From the NCBI GenBank assembly GCA_019244165.1, contig JAFATA010000020.1:89201-153200 (forward strand): DNA of 64,000 nt. The letters run 5' to 3'. How positions within the stretch are numbered: the stretch's first letter is position 1; each line of letters opens with the position of its first letter. The stretch comes from Pseudonocardiales bacterium (GTDB taxonomy: Bacteria; Actinomycetota; Actinomycetes; Mycobacteriales; Pseudonocardiaceae). Both the position numbers and the translations under genes were made by a program. Shown piece by piece: positions 1 through 7,845 of this stretch. Below the pieces are notes generated by a model. The model searched no databases. It worked only from the letters and a program-made list of their open reading frames with translations, and was not told the origin of the DNA.

Positions 1-642
1 GGGCTGGTCGGTGCCGACGGTGCCGACGGCGAGGGCGCCAGAACACCCGGGCGGGGACGGGTGCTGGGCGCGGTGGCGCTGTTCGTGCTCGGTTTCTCGG
101 TGGTCTTCACCGTCAGCGTGGTGACCGTGCTCGGCATCGCGGACCGGCTCGTCGGCAACGAGGTCGTCCTGCAACGGGTGGGCGGCGTGGTCACCATCGC
201 GATGGGGCTGGTGTTCATCGGGCTCGTCCCCGCACTGCAGCGTGATCTGCGGATCCATCCCCGACCCGGGCTGGGAGCCCCGCACCTGCTGGGTGCCCCG
301 CTGCTGGGTGCGGTGTTCGGGCTCGGCTGGACGCCCTGTCTGGGGCCCACCCTCGCGGGGGTGACCGCGTTGGCGGTCGGCACCCCCGGCCGGGGCCTGG
401 CTCGCGGAGTGCTGCTGGTGGCCGCCTACTGCCTCGGGCTGGGAGTGCCGTTCCTGCTCCTCGCGCTGGGCGCACGGCGCGCGGTGCGTGCGGTGTCCTG
501 GCTGCGTGAGCATACCCGCGGGGTGCAGCTGGCCGGAGGAGCCTTGCTCATCGTGGTCGGCCTGCTGCTGGTCACCGGGCTGTGGGCGGAGCTCATCGCG
601 GTCCTGCGCGAGCCGGTCGCTGGCTTCCAGGCGCCGATTTAG
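1..642 (+). CDS. ccdA: CcdA-type thiol-disulfide membrane transporter, 5' end outside window
   Basis: Open from the first base of the window, so the start and the first transmembrane cysteine motif lie upstream; about 213 residues are visible. The protein is very hydrophobic, with several membrane segments and the family motif [10 protein letters not shown] (window residues about 109-118), which carries the second redox cysteine. CcdA moves reducing equivalents from cytoplasmic thioredoxin to the outside so that apocytochrome c haem-binding cysteines stay reduced. Its stop codon directly abuts the ATG of resB, so the two are cotranscribed. Family identity is secure from the motif and the resB-ccsA context. 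Confidence 0.9.
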   Translation, partial: GLVGADGADGEGARTPGRGRVLGAVALFVLGFSVVFTVSVVTVLGIADRLVGNEVVLQRVGGVVTIAMGLVFIGLVPALQRDLRIHPRPGLGAPHLLGAPLLGAVFGLGWTPCLGPTLAGVTALAVGTPGRGLARGVLLVAAYCLGLGVPFLLLALGARRAVRAVSWLREHTRGVQLAGGALLIVVGLLLVTGLWAELIAVLREPVAGFQAPI

Positions 643-2259
643 ATGACTCGGGCGCACTCCCTCACGGCCGTCACGGCCGCGCTGCGTAACACCTGGCGTG
701 GGTTGACCAGCATGCGCACCGCGCTGGTGCTGCTGTTCCTGTTGGCGCTGGGTGCATTGCCGGGAGCCCTGCTGCCGCAGTACTCGCTGAACCCGCAGCG
801 GGTCCGGACCTACCAGGCCCAGCATCCGACCCTGGCGCCAATACTGGACCGGTTGGGCTTCTTCGAGGTGTTCGCCAGCCCCTGGTTCGCCGCGATCTAC
901 CTGCTGCTGTTCGTGTCCCTGGTGGGGTGCGTCGTGCCGCGCAGCGTCGAGTACGCCCGGCAGCTGCGCCGGACACCGGTAGCCACCCCCCGGAACCTGG
1001 ACCGGCTGCCGCACCACGCTCGCGCCCGGTGTGACGCCGCCACCGAGCAGGTCCTCACCGCCACACGGCGAGCGCTGCGGGGCTGGCGGATCGCCGAGCG
1101 AGCGGAGCCCGACGGCGCCCGGACGCTGTCCGCCGAACGGGGTTACCTGCGGGAGGCCGGCAACCTGGTCTTCCATATCGCCCTGCTGGGGCTCCTGGTG
1201 TCCTTCGCCATCGGCAAGCTGGTCGGCTATGAAGGCCAGGTGATCGTGCTGGCCAACGGCTCGCAGTTCTGCAACTCCGGCCCGCTGGCCTACGACTCGT
1301 TCCGCCCCGGCCAAGACGTTGACGGCACCGCGCTCACCCCGTTCTGCGTGCGGGTCGAGAAGTTCACTCCGACGTATCTGAGCACCGGCCAGGCGAAGCA
1401 GTTCCGCGCCACCATCGCCTATCAGGGCCCCAACGACCTAAGCAGCGGCACCTGGCATCCGTATCAGCTGGAGGTCAACAACCCGCTGCGGATCGGTGGC
1501 ACCCGGATGTACTTGATCGGCCACGGTTACGCGCCGCGTTTCACCGTCACCTTCCCCGATGGGCAGCAGCGCAGCGGCGTGGTGCAGTGGCGACCGGTGG
1601 ACAACGCCACCCTGCTGTCCGAGGGCACCACCAAGTTCGACCCGCCCGGGATGACCGACGCCGCGTTGCGACGTACCCGTCAGCTCGCGATCACCGGGCT
1701 GTTCGCGCCGACTGCGGTGTTTCGAGGGTCGCTGCTGTCCTCCGCGTTCCCGGACCTGCTGGACCCGGCCGTCGCGATCGAAGTGTTCCAGGGCGATCTG
1801 GGCAACAGCTCCGGCCGTAGCCAGTCCATCTTTTCGATCGATCAATCCATGGTGGACTCTGGGCGGCTCAAGGAGGTGGCGCGGCAGGATTTGCGCCCCG
1901 GTGAGCAGCTCACCCTTCCCGACCGCACGGTGGTGCGCTTCGACGGGGTGACCCGGTTCGTCTCGCTGCAGGTGTCCTACGACCCAGCGCAGCATTGGGC
2001 GCTCGGCTTCGCGGTGCTGGTGCTCGGTGGGCTGGGGCTGTCCCTGGCAGTGAAGCGCCGCCGGCTTTGGGTGCGCGTCACCCCGGCCGGACCAGCCGGT
2101 ACCGTGGTCGAGCTGGGTGGGCTGGCCCGCACCGAGGCCGCAGGCTACGGCGAGGAGTTCGACCGGATCGCTGCCGAGCTGCTACCGCCAGAGCAGGCAG
2201 GAGAAGGAGAAGAAGGGAGGGTGAGCGATGCCGATCAACCCGGTGCTGGCGTCTTATAG
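643..2259 (+). CDS. resB: ResB-like cytochrome c biogenesis protein
   Basis: 538 residues, starting with ATG directly after the ccdA stop. Membrane segments are visible near residues 22-43, 84-103, 172-190 and 452-472, with a large extracytoplasmic domain (about 200-450) between the last two. This is the ResB layout of system II cytochrome c maturation, where ResB and CcsA form the haem export and ligation machine. The C-terminal tail after the last membrane helix is charged and cytoplasmic. The 3' end overlaps the next gene by 32 nt, indicating translational coupling of ResB and CcsA. Confidence 0.92.
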   Translation: MTRAHSLTAVTAALRNTWRGLTSMRTALVLLFLLALGALPGALLPQYSLNPQRVRTYQAQHPTLAPILDRLGFFEVFASPWFAAIYLLLFVSLVGCVVPRSVEYARQLRRTPVATPRNLDRLPHHARARCDAATEQVLTATRRALRGWRIAERAEPDGARTLSAERGYLREAGNLVFHIALLGLLVSFAIGKLVGYEGQVIVLANGSQFCNSGPLAYDSFRPGQDVDGTALTPFCVRVEKFTPTYLSTGQAKQFRATIAYQGPNDLSSGTWHPYQLEVNNPLRIGGTRMYLIGHGYAPRFTVTFPDGQQRSGVVQWRPVDNATLLSEGTTKFDPPGMTDAALRRTRQLAITGLFAPTAVFRGSLLSSAFPDLLDPAVAIEVFQGDLGNSSGRSQSIFSIDQSMVDSGRLKEVARQDLRPGEQLTLPDRTVVRFDGVTRFVSLQVSYDPAQHWALGFAVLVLGGLGLSLAVKRRRLWVRVTPAGPAGTVVELGGLARTEAAGYGEEFDRIAAELLPPEQAGEGEEGRVSDADQPGAGVL

Positions 2260-3232
2260 CGACCTCGCCTACGGCACCGCGCTGGTGCTCTACCTGTTCG
2301 CCATGGTCCTGCATGCCGGGGAATACGCGGCCGGCCGGGTCCCGGTGACCGCTGCAGGGGGGCGGATCACTGCCCAGGGCACGGGATCGGTGGCGACACT
2401 CCCACCCCCCACCAACGTCACAGAAGGCGGGGTCACAGACGGCGCGCCATCCCGGAGCAAAGCCGAGCGGATCGGTCGGTCCGCGGTAGCGCTCACCGGA
2501 CTCGCTGTGCTGGTGCACGCCAGCTCCCTGGCGCTGCGGGGAGCCGCGATCGGCCGGGTGCCCTGGGCCAATATGTACGAGTTCACCTCGGCGGTCTGTT
2601 TCGTTGCGGTAGCTGGCTGGCTGGTGGTGCTGTACCGGCAGCGCAATGCCCCCGAGGGCAGCGCCTCTCCCGCGGGCCCTGCGCCGTTGAGGCGGCTGGG
2701 CGTCTTCGTGCTGCTGCCCATCGTGGTGTTGATGTTCCTGGGCGGTACAGTGCTCTACGCGCAGGCCACGCCGCTGATTCCGGCCCTGAGCTCGTACTGG
2801 ATCACGATCCATGTCTCTGCGGCGGCCACCGCAACGGGCATCCTGCTGGTCTCCGGGGTGGCCAGCGTGCTGTACCTCCTCGGCACCGGGGGCAGCACGC
2901 GGATCGCCGCCCGGCTGCCCGCAAGCACGAGCCTGGACCGGCTGGCTTACCGCACCGCGGTCCTCGCCCTGCCCATCTGGACCTTCGCGATCATCACAGG
3001 CGCCATCTGGGCCGAGGCAGCCTGGGGTCGCTACTGGGGTTGGGACCCGAAGGAGACGTGCGCGCTGGTCGCCTGGGTGGTCTACGCGGGTTACCTCCAC
3101 GCCAGGGCGACGGCCGGATGGCGCGGTCCGCGGGCCGCGTGGATCAACGTGGGCGGCTTTGGGATGATGTTGTTCAATTTGTTCTTCGTCAACATCGTCG
3201 TCGCCGGGTTACATTCCTACGCCGGGATCTGA
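2228..3232 (+). CDS. ccsA: Cytochrome c haem ligase CcsA/CcsB
   Basis: 334 residues. The ATG at 2228 sits inside the 3' end of resB and is preceded by a purine-rich GGGAGGG. The tryptophan-rich haem-binding signature runs through residues 266-277 (WGRYWGWDPKET), the hallmark of the CcsA/CcmC/CcmF haem-handling superfamily. Multiple hydrophobic helices surround it. It works with ResB to attach haem to cytochrome c on the outer face of the membrane. A low-complexity loop at about residues 35-80 separates the first helix from the rest, as in other actinobacterial CcsA proteins. Confidence 0.93.
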   Translation: MPINPVLASYSDLAYGTALVLYLFAMVLHAGEYAAGRVPVTAAGGRITAQGTGSVATLPPPTNVTEGGVTDGAPSRSKAERIGRSAVALTGLAVLVHASSLALRGAAIGRVPWANMYEFTSAVCFVAVAGWLVVLYRQRNAPEGSASPAGPAPLRRLGVFVLLPIVVLMFLGGTVLYAQATPLIPALSSYWITIHVSAAATATGILLVSGVASVLYLLGTGGSTRIAARLPASTSLDRLAYRTAVLALPIWTFAIITGAIWAEAAWGRYWGWDPKETCALVAWVVYAGYLHARATAGWRGPRAAWINVGGFGMMLFNLFFVNIVVAGLHSYAGI

Positions 3233-3276
3233 CGCGGCGTTCAGGGGGAAGCGAAGTTCAGGGGAGGCACGCGAAC

Positions 3277-4284
3277 GTGATCGGACACCACGACGAGCCC
3301 ATGAGTGGCCCGTCCGGCTCGAGTCGGTTGCCCGCAGCACCGATGGACCCGGGCCACGAGCTGTCCTCGGCGCAGTTACTTCGACAGACTCCCACCTCCC
3401 CGCGCGCTGGCTGGCGTCGAGCGCTGTTCGTCGCTTCGGGGGGTGCGGTCAACGTCGGGGAGAGCCCCGCTGAGCTGGAGCGTCAGGAACTGATCTCTCG
3501 GGTCAACCAGCCGCTGAACGGCTGCTACAAGATTGCGATGCTGAGCCTCAAGGGCGGTGTGGGCAAGACCACCGTCACGGCCACGCTGGGCTCGACGCTC
3601 GCCTCGCTGCGCGGTGACCGGGTGATCGGGGTGGACGCCAATCCCGACCGGGGCACGCTGTCCCAGAAGATCCCGCTGGAGACCACGGCCACGGTGCGCC
3701 ATCTGCTCCGTGACGCCAGCCGGATCCACCGCTACTCCGACATCCGGTCCTACACCTCGCAGGGCCCCAGCCGGCTAGAGATCCTCGCCAGCGAGCAGGA
3801 TCCGGCGGTCTCCGAGGCCTTCAGCGAGGCCGACTACCGGCGCACGGTGAACTTGCTGGAACACTTCTACAACATCGTGCTCACCGACTGCGGGACTGGG
3901 CTGATGCACTCGGCGATGAGAGGTGTGCTCGATCTGGCGCACTCCTTGGTCGTCGTCTCGTCCAGCTCGATCGACGGCGCGCGTTCGGCCTCGGCCACCT
4001 TGGACTGGCTGGACGCACACGGATACCGCGAGTTGGTCGCCCGGTCGGTCGCCGTGATCAACTCGGTGCGGCCGACCGCGGGCAAAGTAGACCTGGAGCG
4101 GGTTGCCACCCACTTCGCGGCCCGCTGTCGGTCGGTCTGCCGGATGCCCTTCGATGAGCACCTTGAAGAGGGCGGTGAAATCGACCTCGAGCGTCTCGGT
4201 CCGAGCACGCGGCTGGCCGCCCTGGAACTTGCCGCGGCCGTTGCCGACGATTTTCCGCGGGCGCGCGGCTGGACGCACCGGTAG
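3277..4284 (+). CDS. MinD/ParA-like P-loop ATPase
   Basis: 335 residues from a GTG at 3277, chosen because GGGGAGG lies 9 nt upstream; a longer open frame back into ccsA is a shadow. The deviant Walker A motif KGGVGKTT begins near residue 92, after a Pro/Ser-rich, poorly ordered N-terminus. A DANPDRGTL stretch and a later TDCGTG segment correspond to switch regions of the MinD/ParA/Soj class. The gene sits where M. tuberculosis has Rv0530, directly after ccsA. Such stand-alone MinD-like proteins occur widely in actinobacteria; a specific cargo or partner cannot be told from sequence. Confidence 0.8.
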   Translation: MIGHHDEPMSGPSGSSRLPAAPMDPGHELSSAQLLRQTPTSPRAGWRRALFVASGGAVNVGESPAELERQELISRVNQPLNGCYKIAMLSLKGGVGKTTVTATLGSTLASLRGDRVIGVDANPDRGTLSQKIPLETTATVRHLLRDASRIHRYSDIRSYTSQGPSRLEILASEQDPAVSEAFSEADYRRTVNLLEHFYNIVLTDCGTGLMHSAMRGVLDLAHSLVVVSSSSIDGARSASATLDWLDAHGYRELVARSVAVINSVRPTAGKVDLERVATHFAARCRSVCRMPFDEHLEEGGEIDLERLGPSTRLAALELAAAVADDFPRARGWTHR

Positions 4285-4293
4285 GGATGCGCG

Positions 4294-4461
4294 TCAGCCC
4301 TCATCACCCCGCTGCTGCCGGTTGCGGTTCAAGCTGGCGAGGAAGTCCGGGTCGTCATCCGGTGCGCGTACTGGACGCCCAGCCGGGCGCTGCGGGCGTA
4401 ACATCCTCCACAGCAGCGCGGTGAGGGCCGTCATGCCGATCGCCGCCATGACATACTGCAC
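4294..4461 (-). CDS. Small single-pass membrane protein, Rv0530A-like
   Basis: A 55-residue reading frame. GTG start with a strong GGGGAGGAGG ribosome site 7-8 nt upstream. One hydrophobic helix (residues about 3-18, AAIGMTALTALLW) is followed by a basic/proline stretch and an acidic tail with DDDPDFLASL and an NRNRQQ end. The position next to the MinD-like gene, on the opposite strand, resembles that of Rv0530A in mycobacteria (recalled synteny). Function is unknown. The convergent neighbour ends only 9 nt away, so the two transcripts face each other. Confidence 0.7.
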   Translation of the reverse strand: MQYVMAAIGMTALTALLWRMLRPQRPAGRPVRAPDDDPDFLASLNRNRQQRGDEG

Positions 4462-4535
4462 GGCAGCACCTCCTCCCCATCGCCACCGAGCGTAGTAGCC
4501 TTCGGGGCAACGGGCGAGCTAGCGTCACCCGGATG

Positions 4536-4775
4536 TCATCCGGCGGTCTTACGAGCAGCGCGGTCTGACGAGCGATCGAGGGGCGCCGACGTGGTGAGCG
4601 AGGCGAGCAGCGCGCGGACCTCGGTTTCGCGGAACCGTCGGTGCCCTCCTGGGGTCCTGATCGAGCCGATCCGCCCAGCGGAAGCCCACCGGGTGACCGT
4701 CTTGGGGTCCACCCGGAACAGTGCGGCTACCTCCCCTGGCGTGAGCAGACGTTCAGTGTGTTGTGGCTGGGACAT
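4536..4775 (-). CDS. bldC: BldC-family MerR-like DNA-binding protein
   Basis: 79 residues, start ATG. The core LLTPGEVAALFRVDPKTVTR followed by WASAGRIGSIRTPGGHRRFR and EVRALL is almost the Streptomyces BldC sequence: a single winged-helix domain of the MerR/excisionase type without an effector domain. BldC proteins bind direct repeats cooperatively and hold back developmental and stress genes. Here it lies beside an island of small stress-type genes. A lone excisionase is excluded by the close BldC match and the lack of any integrase. Confidence 0.88.
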   Translation of the reverse strand: MSQPQHTERLLTPGEVAALFRVDPKTVTRWASAGRIGSIRTPGGHRRFRETEVRALLASLTTSAPLDRSSDRAARKTAG

Positions 4776-4959
4776 CGCGGCCTCCCCAAGCTCGTCGACC
4801 TCACAGTTAGGACCTACCGGAGTATCGTGACAGGTTGCGCGCCAGGTACTCGAACGGTTCTGGAGAGGTAAAGCGTGGGTAATGGGATGAACCGTGTCAA
4901 ATCGGCGCGCTGGCCGTGCGACTGCGCGGCCGGTCCCGACGTCGCCTAGGGCAAGTTGA

Positions 4960-4984
4960 GTTTACGAGCATGCTCGAGGGGTAC
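4960..4984 (+). promoter_or_regulatory. Sigma-B/SigF-type promoter
   Basis: GTTT at 4960-4963, then 15 nt, then GGGTAC at 4979-4984. This matches the actinobacterial general-stress consensus (GTTT, 15-17 nt, GGGTA) exactly. It ends 40 nt before the ATG of the small acidic protein at 5025. Confidence 0.6.
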
Positions 4985-5024
4985 TCCTCACACAGTTGTC
5001 GCCTACCCAGTTTGAGGAGCGATC

Positions 5025-5195
5025 ATGGTTGAAGACCGGACGAACGCGCCGTCGGCAGAGGAGCTCAAGAAGCGCATAGACGAACTCGGTGAAGAGTCGA
5101 ACCTCGGGGCGGGCGGGGAAGAGCCTGATCCGGCCACCGCCGAGAACCCCCCGGCCGAGCGCAAGGCAGGCGACCAGGCGAGGGGCAGGGGCTGA
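5025..5195 (+). CDS. Small acidic hydrophilic protein of unknown function
   Basis: 56 residues from an ATG with GAGGAG 5-6 nt upstream. The N-terminal half (SAEELKKRIDELGEE) looks helical and amphipathic; the rest is rich in Glu, Pro, Ala and Gly and ends in a basic QARGRG tail, so it is probably largely disordered. A sigma-B/F-type promoter precedes it and a strong hairpin follows within 30 nt, making a compact monocistronic unit. No family was recognised. A stress-response role is inferred only from the promoter and the CsbD neighbour. Confidence 0.65.
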   Translation: MVEDRTNAPSAEELKKRIDELGEESNLGAGGEEPDPATAENPPAERKAGDQARGRG

Positions 5196-5220
5196 GAGAC
5201 GCCAGACCCGTGCTGAGCGG

Positions 5221-5256
5221 AAGTTGGCCCCCGACCGAGCGGTCGGGGGCCAACTT
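5221..5256 (+). terminator. Strong intrinsic-terminator hairpin
   Basis: A perfect 16-bp stem (5221-5236 with 5241-5256) closes a GAGC tetraloop and is very GC-rich at its core. It follows the stop of the small protein at 5195 by 25 nt and precedes the convergent CsbD gene, so it probably ends transcription from both sides. There is no long T tract, as is usual in actinobacteria. Confidence 0.8.
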
Positions 5257-5273
5257 TCATCTAGCAACCCAGG

Positions 5274-5444
5274 TTACTTGAAGGCGTCCTTAACTTTTTC
5301 GCCGGCCTGCTTGAGGTTCGCCTTGGCCTGGTCAAGCTTGCCCTCAGCCTGCAGTTCTTCGTCTTCGGTCGCCTGCCCAGCCGCCTCCTTGCCCTTGCCC
5401 TTGAGTTCTTCGACCTTGTTTTGGGCTTTGTCCGCCGCACCCAT
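5274..5444 (-). CDS. CsbD family stress protein
   Basis: 56 residues, start ATG, with AAGGAGA upstream. The sequence MGAADKAQNKVEELKGKGKE continuing to an LKQAGEKVKDAFK end is the CsbD domain: a short, very charged, helical protein made of KxxxLKGKxKEAxG-type units. CsbD in Bacillus is a sigma-B-dependent general-stress protein of unknown biochemical role. It lies 18 nt downstream of the gene at 5463-5957 on the same strand, so the two form a unit. Confidence 0.88.
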   Translation of the reverse strand: MGAADKAQNKVEELKGKGKEAAGQATEDEELQAEGKLDQAKANLKQAGEKVKDAFK

Positions 5445-5462
5445 TTGTCTTCTCCTTCCGTG

Positions 5463-5957
5463 TCATGCCGACAACAGCCGGTGGAAGAACTCGCGGTAGC
5501 GTTGGAAGCTCACTCGCAGCTCCTCGGTCGATGTCGGGTCGCTAACCTGACCGCGTGTGACGTTCTCGTGGATCTCCTGCAGTGTCCGGTTCACCAGCAC
5601 ACTGGCCTCCTCGACCGCGCGCCGTGGATCGTCGACGAAAGTACCCTGTACTCGTTGCCACTGCGCGCGCAAGCCAGCCGGGTCGTTGAGCAGTCCCACC
5701 CGTTCGGCGGTCTCATCCGGTGGGTGGCGAGGCAACTGCTCAGGCCCGTGCTCAGGCCCGGTCTCCTCCACCCTCCGGACGGGTGCGGGGGCGTCGTAGT
5801 CATGTGCGGGGGTGTCGGTCGGGCGATCATGTGCGGGGGTGTCGGTCGCGCGGTCCTTATCCATGACGCGGCTTAGCTCGCTGTCGACGAAGCGACGGAC
5901 CCGACTGCCCAGGCCTTCTTCTCGTTCGGGCTCCCCGCGCTCTTGAGGGGTGTTCAT
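5463..5957 (-). CDS. Hypothetical protein, paralogue of the adjacent membrane protein's C-terminal domain
   Basis: 164 residues from ATG 5957, chosen because GGAGG lies just upstream; the longer open frame runs into the neighbouring gene. The N-terminal 75 residues are charged and low-complexity and contain a 9-residue duplication (TDTPAHDRP / TDTPAHDYD) coded by a 27-bp tandem repeat. The C-terminal half (W..VQ..FVDDP, EEASVLV, STEELRVSFQRYREFF, LL) matches the C-terminal domain of the next gene (5989-6522) in spacing and key residues. It is probably cotranscribed with csbD. Function unknown. Confidence 0.75.
   Translation of the reverse strand: MNTPQERGEPEREEGLGSRVRRFVDSELSRVMDKDRATDTPAHDRPTDTPAHDYDAPAPVRRVEETGPEHGPEQLPRHPPDETAERVGLLNDPAGLRAQWQRVQGTFVDDPRRAVEEASVLVNRTLQEIHENVTRGQVSDPTSTEELRVSFQRYREFFHRLLSA
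5801..5854. repeat. 27-bp tandem duplication in coding sequence
   Basis: Two adjacent 27-bp copies (5801-5827 and 5828-5854) that differ only near their 3' ends. They code for the TDTPAHD repeat in the low-complexity N-terminal region of the gene at 5463-5957. The unit is a multiple of three, so the frame is kept. Confidence 0.9.
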
Positions 5958-5988
5958 CCTGCCTCCGTAGGTAACTGACCGGCCGTGC

Positions 5989-6522
5989 TCACCCGCGGAC
6001 GAGCTCATCGAACAAGGCGCGGTAGTGCACGAATGCCTGCCGCATCTCTTCGGTGCCCACCGTGCCCGGGTGGCCATGGTGGTCTCGCCGGGCCGCATGG
6101 GCGGCGCGGTAATGCTTGACGATCTCTGGGTGGTCGGCCGCAATGAGATCGGCCCGTTCCCCGAACTCCTCCACCGGGTAGCCGCGGTCCCGCATCACAT
6201 CGGTGACCAGGCGGTCCGCCTCATCCAGTGCAAGCCCGGGCTGGTCGACGAACTCGGTCTGGACGGCTGCCCAGCGTCGGGTGTAGCGGTCCCGAGCCAT
6301 GGGTTCCAGACGGCGGATGTCGAGTTGGTCGCGCCGATTAGCGACGTCGCTCAGGTGGCGCGCCGCGTCCCGCTCGCTGCCGCGGAGGGCCACCTCGCGG
6401 TCATACTCGGGCCCGAAACGTTCCTGCAGCATGGCTCGGCGTCGCCAGCTCGCGGCGACAACTGCCAGCACGATGATCGCCACTGCAGCGATCCCTACCA
6501 CGATCCAGGCGATCGTGTCCAT
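5989..6522 (-). CDS. Membrane-anchored hypothetical protein with the paralogous C-terminal domain
   Basis: 177 residues from ATG 6522; a GTG one codon earlier is possible but leaves only 3 nt to the GGAGG site at 6529-6533. One N-terminal membrane helix (residues about 5-26) is followed by a basic RRR stop-transfer and a soluble cytoplasmic domain. The C-terminal 100 residues (RRWAAVQTEFVDQPGLALDE, TEEMRQAFVHYRALFDELV) share the residue pattern of the gene at 5463-5957. A sigma-B/F-like promoter pattern lies upstream on the same strand. Function unknown; common in actinobacteria near stress genes. Confidence 0.78.
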   Translation of the reverse strand: MDTIAWIVVGIAAVAIIVLAVVAASWRRRAMLQERFGPEYDREVALRGSERDAARHLSDVANRRDQLDIRRLEPMARDRYTRRWAAVQTEFVDQPGLALDEADRLVTDVMRDRGYPVEEFGERADLIAADHPEIVKHYRAAHAARRDHHGHPGTVGTEEMRQAFVHYRALFDELVRG

Positions 6523-6557
6523 CACCGGCCTCCATTAAGTAAGCACTTGGTCAAGAG

Positions 6558-6581
6558 CTACCCATCGCCTGGAAGCGTTAC
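6558..6581 (-). promoter_or_regulatory. Possible sigma-B/SigF-like promoter
   Basis: Read on the minus strand: GTAA, 14 nt, GGGTAG, ending about 35 nt before the ATG of the gene at 5989-6522. The -10 part fits the general-stress consensus; the -35 part is imperfect. Confidence 0.35.
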
Positions 6582-6655
6582 ACCCACACCACCCGTCTGG
6601 CCTAACCGCTCGCCGAGTCGGGCCACACGTGGTGCTCGCCAGGCGGTTAGGCTCA

Positions 6656-6940
6656 GTGGTTGTGCTGGCACCGCAGAACCCACTGAGGCCTCCCACACTC
6701 GCCCGGGACGTGGCGCTCTACAGTGCGGCCCGGCTGGCCCTGGTGGCCTTTCTGACGTTGCCCTTACTCCTGGCTGGCGTCCCGCTGCTGGTGTCGCTGC
6801 TGATCGCGGTGGTCGTGGCGTTGCCGTTGTCGATCGTGCTGCTGGGCTCGTTGCGGGCCCGGGTGAACGCTGGCCTGGCCATGGTGGGGGCGCGCCGACG
6901 GGCCGAGCGGGACCGGCTGCGCCGCGAGCTCCGCGGATAG
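6656..6940 (+). CDS. DUF4229 small membrane protein
   Basis: About 94 residues. The start is uncertain between GTG 6656 and GTG 6662; no clear ribosome site decides it. Two hydrophobic helices (LVAFLTLPLLLAGVPLLVSL and VVALPLSIVLLG) are followed by a basic helical tail (RRRAERDRLRRELRG), the layout of DUF4229 proteins that commonly sit next to menA in actinobacteria. It is convergent with menA, 11 nt apart. Its role is unknown. Confidence 0.7.
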   Translation: MVVLAPQNPLRPPTLARDVALYSAARLALVAFLTLPLLLAGVPLLVSLLIAVVVALPLSIVLLGSLRARVNAGLAMVGARRRAERDRLRRELRG

Positions 6941-6951
6941 GTGGTGAGGGC

Positions 6952-7842
6952 TTACCAGGCCAACGCGAGGGCCGTTGCGCTGGCCCAGATCAGCAGCGTC
7001 AGCGCGGTGTCCCGCAGTACCGGAACCAGCTCCGCTCCCCGCGCTCCCTCCCAGACCCGGCGCAGGGTGGGCACCGCACCAACCAGAGCGATCAGTCCGG
7101 CCAGCGTGGCCCACCGGGTGATCGCCAAGCCGAGGGTAACCGCGAAGGGCACGGTCACCAGCGCGGTGTAGAGCGTTCGGGTCCGGTGCTCGCCGAGCCG
7201 AACGGCGAGCGTGTGCTTGGCTGTCGCGGAGTCGGTGGAAAGGTCACGCAGGTTGTTGGCCACCAGTACCGCGGCCGACATCGCTCCTACCGCGACGGCC
7301 ACGAGGCAACCGGTGAGGGTGACCCGCCCACCGACGACGTACTGGGTGCCGAGCACTGCGGCCAGCCCGAAAAAGACGAACACGGCCAGCTCGCCGAGCC
7401 CGGCGTAGCCGTAAGGGTGTGGTCCGCCGGTGTAGTACCACGCCCCGGCGAGGCACGCTGCGCCCAGCGCCAGCAACCACCACCGTTCGGCTAGCATGAT
7501 CAGTACGAGTCCGGCCACCGCAGCGACCGCGAAGCTGGCCAGCGCGGCGGCGCGCACCGCGCCGGGTGCGGCGGCGCCGGATCCGACCAGGCGCATCGGA
7601 CCCACCCGGAGAGCGTCGGTCCCTCGGATGCCGTCGGAGTAGTCGTTGGCGTAGTTGACTCCGATCACCAGCGCCAGCGCCACGACCAGCGCGAGCAACG
7701 CCCGCGCCCAGTGCGACGGTGCCCAGTGCGATGGGCCCAGTGCGGCCGCAGCTCCCCAGCCAGCGAGCACCGGCGCGATCGCGTTGGGCAAGGTGCGCGG
7801 CCGCGCCGCTGCTATCCACTGGGCCGCGCTCGCCACGGGCAT
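6952..7842 (-). CDS. menA: 1,4-dihydroxy-2-naphthoate polyprenyltransferase
   Basis: 296 residues, ATG start 3 nt after the stop of the upstream secreted-protein gene. The UbiA-superfamily prenyl-diphosphate site [14 protein letters not shown] (about residues 63-76) and the [11 protein letters not shown] stretch typical of MenA are present. At least seven hydrophobic helices follow. It attaches the polyprenyl tail to DHNA at the membrane, giving demethylmenaquinone. Near its N-terminus a 15-bp repeat gives two SHWAx units. Codon use and length are normal for the family. Confidence 0.93.
   Translation of the reverse strand: MPVASAAQWIAAARPRTLPNAIAPVLAGWGAAAALGPSHWAPSHWARALLALVVALALVIGVNYANDYSDGIRGTDALRVGPMRLVGSGAAAPGAVRAAALASFAVAAVAGLVLIMLAERWWLLALGAACLAGAWYYTGGPHPYGYAGLGELAVFVFFGLAAVLGTQYVVGGRVTLTGCLVAVAVGAMSAAVLVANNLRDLSTDSATAKHTLAVRLGEHRTRTLYTALVTVPFAVTLGLAITRWATLAGLIALVGAVPTLRRVWEGARGAELVPVLRDTALTLLIWASATALALAW
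7706..7735. repeat. 15-bp tandem repeat in menA
   Basis: Copies GCCCAGTGCGACGGT (7706-7720) and GCCCAGTGCGATGGG (7721-7735), followed by a partial third copy (CCCAGTGCGGCC). They encode [10 protein letters not shown] in the loop after the first MenA helix. Confidence 0.85.
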
Positions 7843-7845
7843 ACC

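Noticed and set aside
3040..3276. N-terminal extension of the MinD-like ATPase
   Set aside because: It overlaps the conserved end of ccsA in another frame and has no ribosome site; GTG 3277 does.
5801..5854. Possible CRISPR-like repeat
   Set aside because: Two adjacent copies without spacers inside a coding region; a tandem duplication. No CRISPR array or cas gene was found anywhere in the window.
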